A stretch of 64,000 nt of DNA from JAJRTE01 sp964418585 (GTDB lineage Bacteria; Myxococcota_A; UBA796; JAJRTE01). Every line of letters begins with the position of its first letter. Position 1 is the first letter of the stretch. Under the pieces are notes generated by a model. That model searched no databases, was not told the DNA's origin, and saw only the letters and a program-made list of their open reading frames with translations. Where the stretch lies: positions 62,001-126,000 of the forward strand of contig CAYQMG010000188.1 of the NCBI GenBank assembly GCA_964418585.1, written 5' to 3'. Below are positions 63,163 through 64,000 of this stretch, one piece after another. The translations under genes were made by a program, and so were the position numbers.

Positions 63163-64000
63163 ATGCGAATTTCGGGTCTTACCATCTCGCGCACCGTTCT
63201 GGTCTGTCTCTCCGCTACTTTGATCGCGGGCGCCGGCTGCCACCGACAGCCCGAACCGCAGCCCATCGACCCCTTCCTGGCCGTGTCGAACCCGGAGGAA
63301 GCAATCAAGGTCTATGGAGCGGCCACCAAGAAGCACCCGAACGACCCGACGGCGTGGCGGGAACTCGGCCAGGCTTATTTGGGGGCGAATCGGTATCAGG
63401 ACGCGGTCCGGGCGCTGCAACAGGCCACTCAGCTCGATCCCACCCATGCCAACACCTGGGCTCTGCTCGGACTGGCGTACAAGAAGCAGAAAAAAACGAG
63501 CGAAGCTGCTTCCGCGTACGGGCAGGCATTGGACCGGTCGCCCGAAAGCAAGGAGTACCTGGAAGCGTACCGGCAACTCATGGAGGCGGAGGGGCGGCAC
63601 CGCGAGTTCGTGGCCAAGGTGGTGGACAAGGTGGCCGTGGACGCCTCGAGCGTCGGTTACCTGAACAAGCTGGCCAAGGAGTACTTGCGGGCAGGAGAGG
63701 TGGAAGCGGCCGGTGAGGCCGCCAAGGCGAGCATCGCGCTGAAACCGGATCAGCCTGACGTCCAGTTCCTGCTCGGACAGGCATTGGAGCGGCAGGAGAA
63801 GTTCGAAGAGGCCATCACCGCCTATCTCGCCCTGCTCAAGCTCGACCCTTCACGGACTCAGGCGATGATAGGCCTGGGCCGAAGCTACTTCGCCCTCCAC
63901 GACCTCGACAAGGCAGAGACGAGCTATCAACAGGCCCTCACCCGGTCCCCCAATGACGTTGAGGCATTGCAGGGACTCATCCGCGTCTACCTCGAGACCG
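63163..64000 (+). CDS. TPR-repeat lipoprotein (truncated by the window edge)
   Basis: The first 279 codons of an open gene. A lipobox ends TLIAGAGC (Cys26), so the protein is a lipoprotein. From residue 45 on there are at least six TPRs in regular 34-residue register (DPTAWRELGQAYLGANRYQDAVRALQQATQLDP, split here as two helices; then ANTWALLGLAYKKQKKTSEA, VQFLLGQALERQEKFEEA, AMIGLGRSYFALHDLDKAETSY). AGGAG lies 7 nt before the ATG. No stop is reached at 64000. It is likely co-transcribed with the pseudokinase and may be its periplasmic partner (inference). PilF/BamD-like assembly roles are possible. Confidence 0.85.
   Translation, partial: MRISGLTISRTVLVCLSATLIAGAGCHRQPEPQPIDPFLAVSNPEEAIKVYGAATKKHPNDPTAWRELGQAYLGANRYQDAVRALQQATQLDPTHANTWALLGLAYKKQKKTSEAASAYGQALDRSPESKEYLEAYRQLMEAEGRHREFVAKVVDKVAVDASSVGYLNKLAKEYLRAGEVEAAGEAAKASIALKPDQPDVQFLLGQALERQEKFEEAITAYLALLKLDPSRTQAMIGLGRSYFALHDLDKAETSYQQALTRSPNDVEALQGLIRVYLET

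Overview
The window is a GC-rich (roughly 60-65 % by eye), densely coded bacterial chromosome segment with no rRNA, tRNA, CRISPR array, insertion sequence or phage gene that I could find. Several family signatures point to a Gram-negative, predatory or social-type bacterium of the Myxococcota or a neighbouring former-Deltaproteobacteria lineage. These are Ser/Thr kinases with PEGA or proline-rich tails, FHA-TPR proteins, lipoproteins with DGVDNDGDG-type calcium-binding repeats, a full Tad pilus locus, a PBP1a and outer-membrane-style lipoproteins. The species cannot be named from this sequence.

Region 1 (1-10.1 kb, minus strand) is a tad/flp type IVc pilus operon. In transcription order it holds two Flp pilins, a hairpin attenuator, the prepilin peptidase, a TadE-like pseudopilin, a TadG-like protein, a second TadE-like protein, CpaB, the CpaC secretin, a fused TadZ-TadA ATPase and TadB. 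TadC is missing here and lies 11 kb away.

Region 2 (10.1-25.3 kb) is a phospho-threonine signalling block. On the plus strand are a transmembrane Ser/Thr kinase (TTG start) followed 1 bp later by a UbiA-type prenyltransferase, and a second kinase with PEGA domains. On the minus strand a tadC-led operon carries a DUF192 protein, three transmembrane FHA proteins (one ending in a PAS domain, two with TPR-like tails) and a multi-pass membrane protein. ribF sits just upstream. The layout suggests that kinase-FHA signalling and Tad machinery are linked.

Region 3 (25.3-42 kb) is mixed: a secreted barrel-like protein, uvrA, a TPR protein, a very long S41 (CtpA-like) protease, a PBP1a with an N-terminal zinc ribbon, calcium-repeat lipoproteins, small hypotheticals and a multiply frameshifted pseudogene.

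Region 4 (42-53.4 kb) is envelope-centred: a GT39-like transferase, a transketolase, an MltD-like lytic transglycosylase with four LysM domains, a probable SELENOPROTEIN, a GT2 transferase, a TMTC-like membrane protein with TPRs and a GlsB/YeaQ protein. The selenoprotein is an exported thioredoxin-fold protein whose UxxC motif uses an in-frame TGA at 48796.

Region 5 (53.4-64 kb) holds an FG-GAP-like lipoprotein, an FHA-GGDEF diguanylate cyclase, a NodU-type carbamoyltransferase flanked by two small membrane proteins and driven by a near-consensus promoter, a toroid-like exported protein, a predicted pseudokinase with HCN in place of HRD, and a TPR lipoprotein cut by the window end.

Sigma70-like promoters with -35 boxes close to TTGACA and 16-18 nt spacers precede many units. 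The palindrome CTCGAG occurs far more often than base composition predicts. The most notable observations are the selenoprotein, the TadZ-TadA fusion, the pseudokinase, the FHA/kinase block inside the split tad locus and the CTCGAG over-representation.
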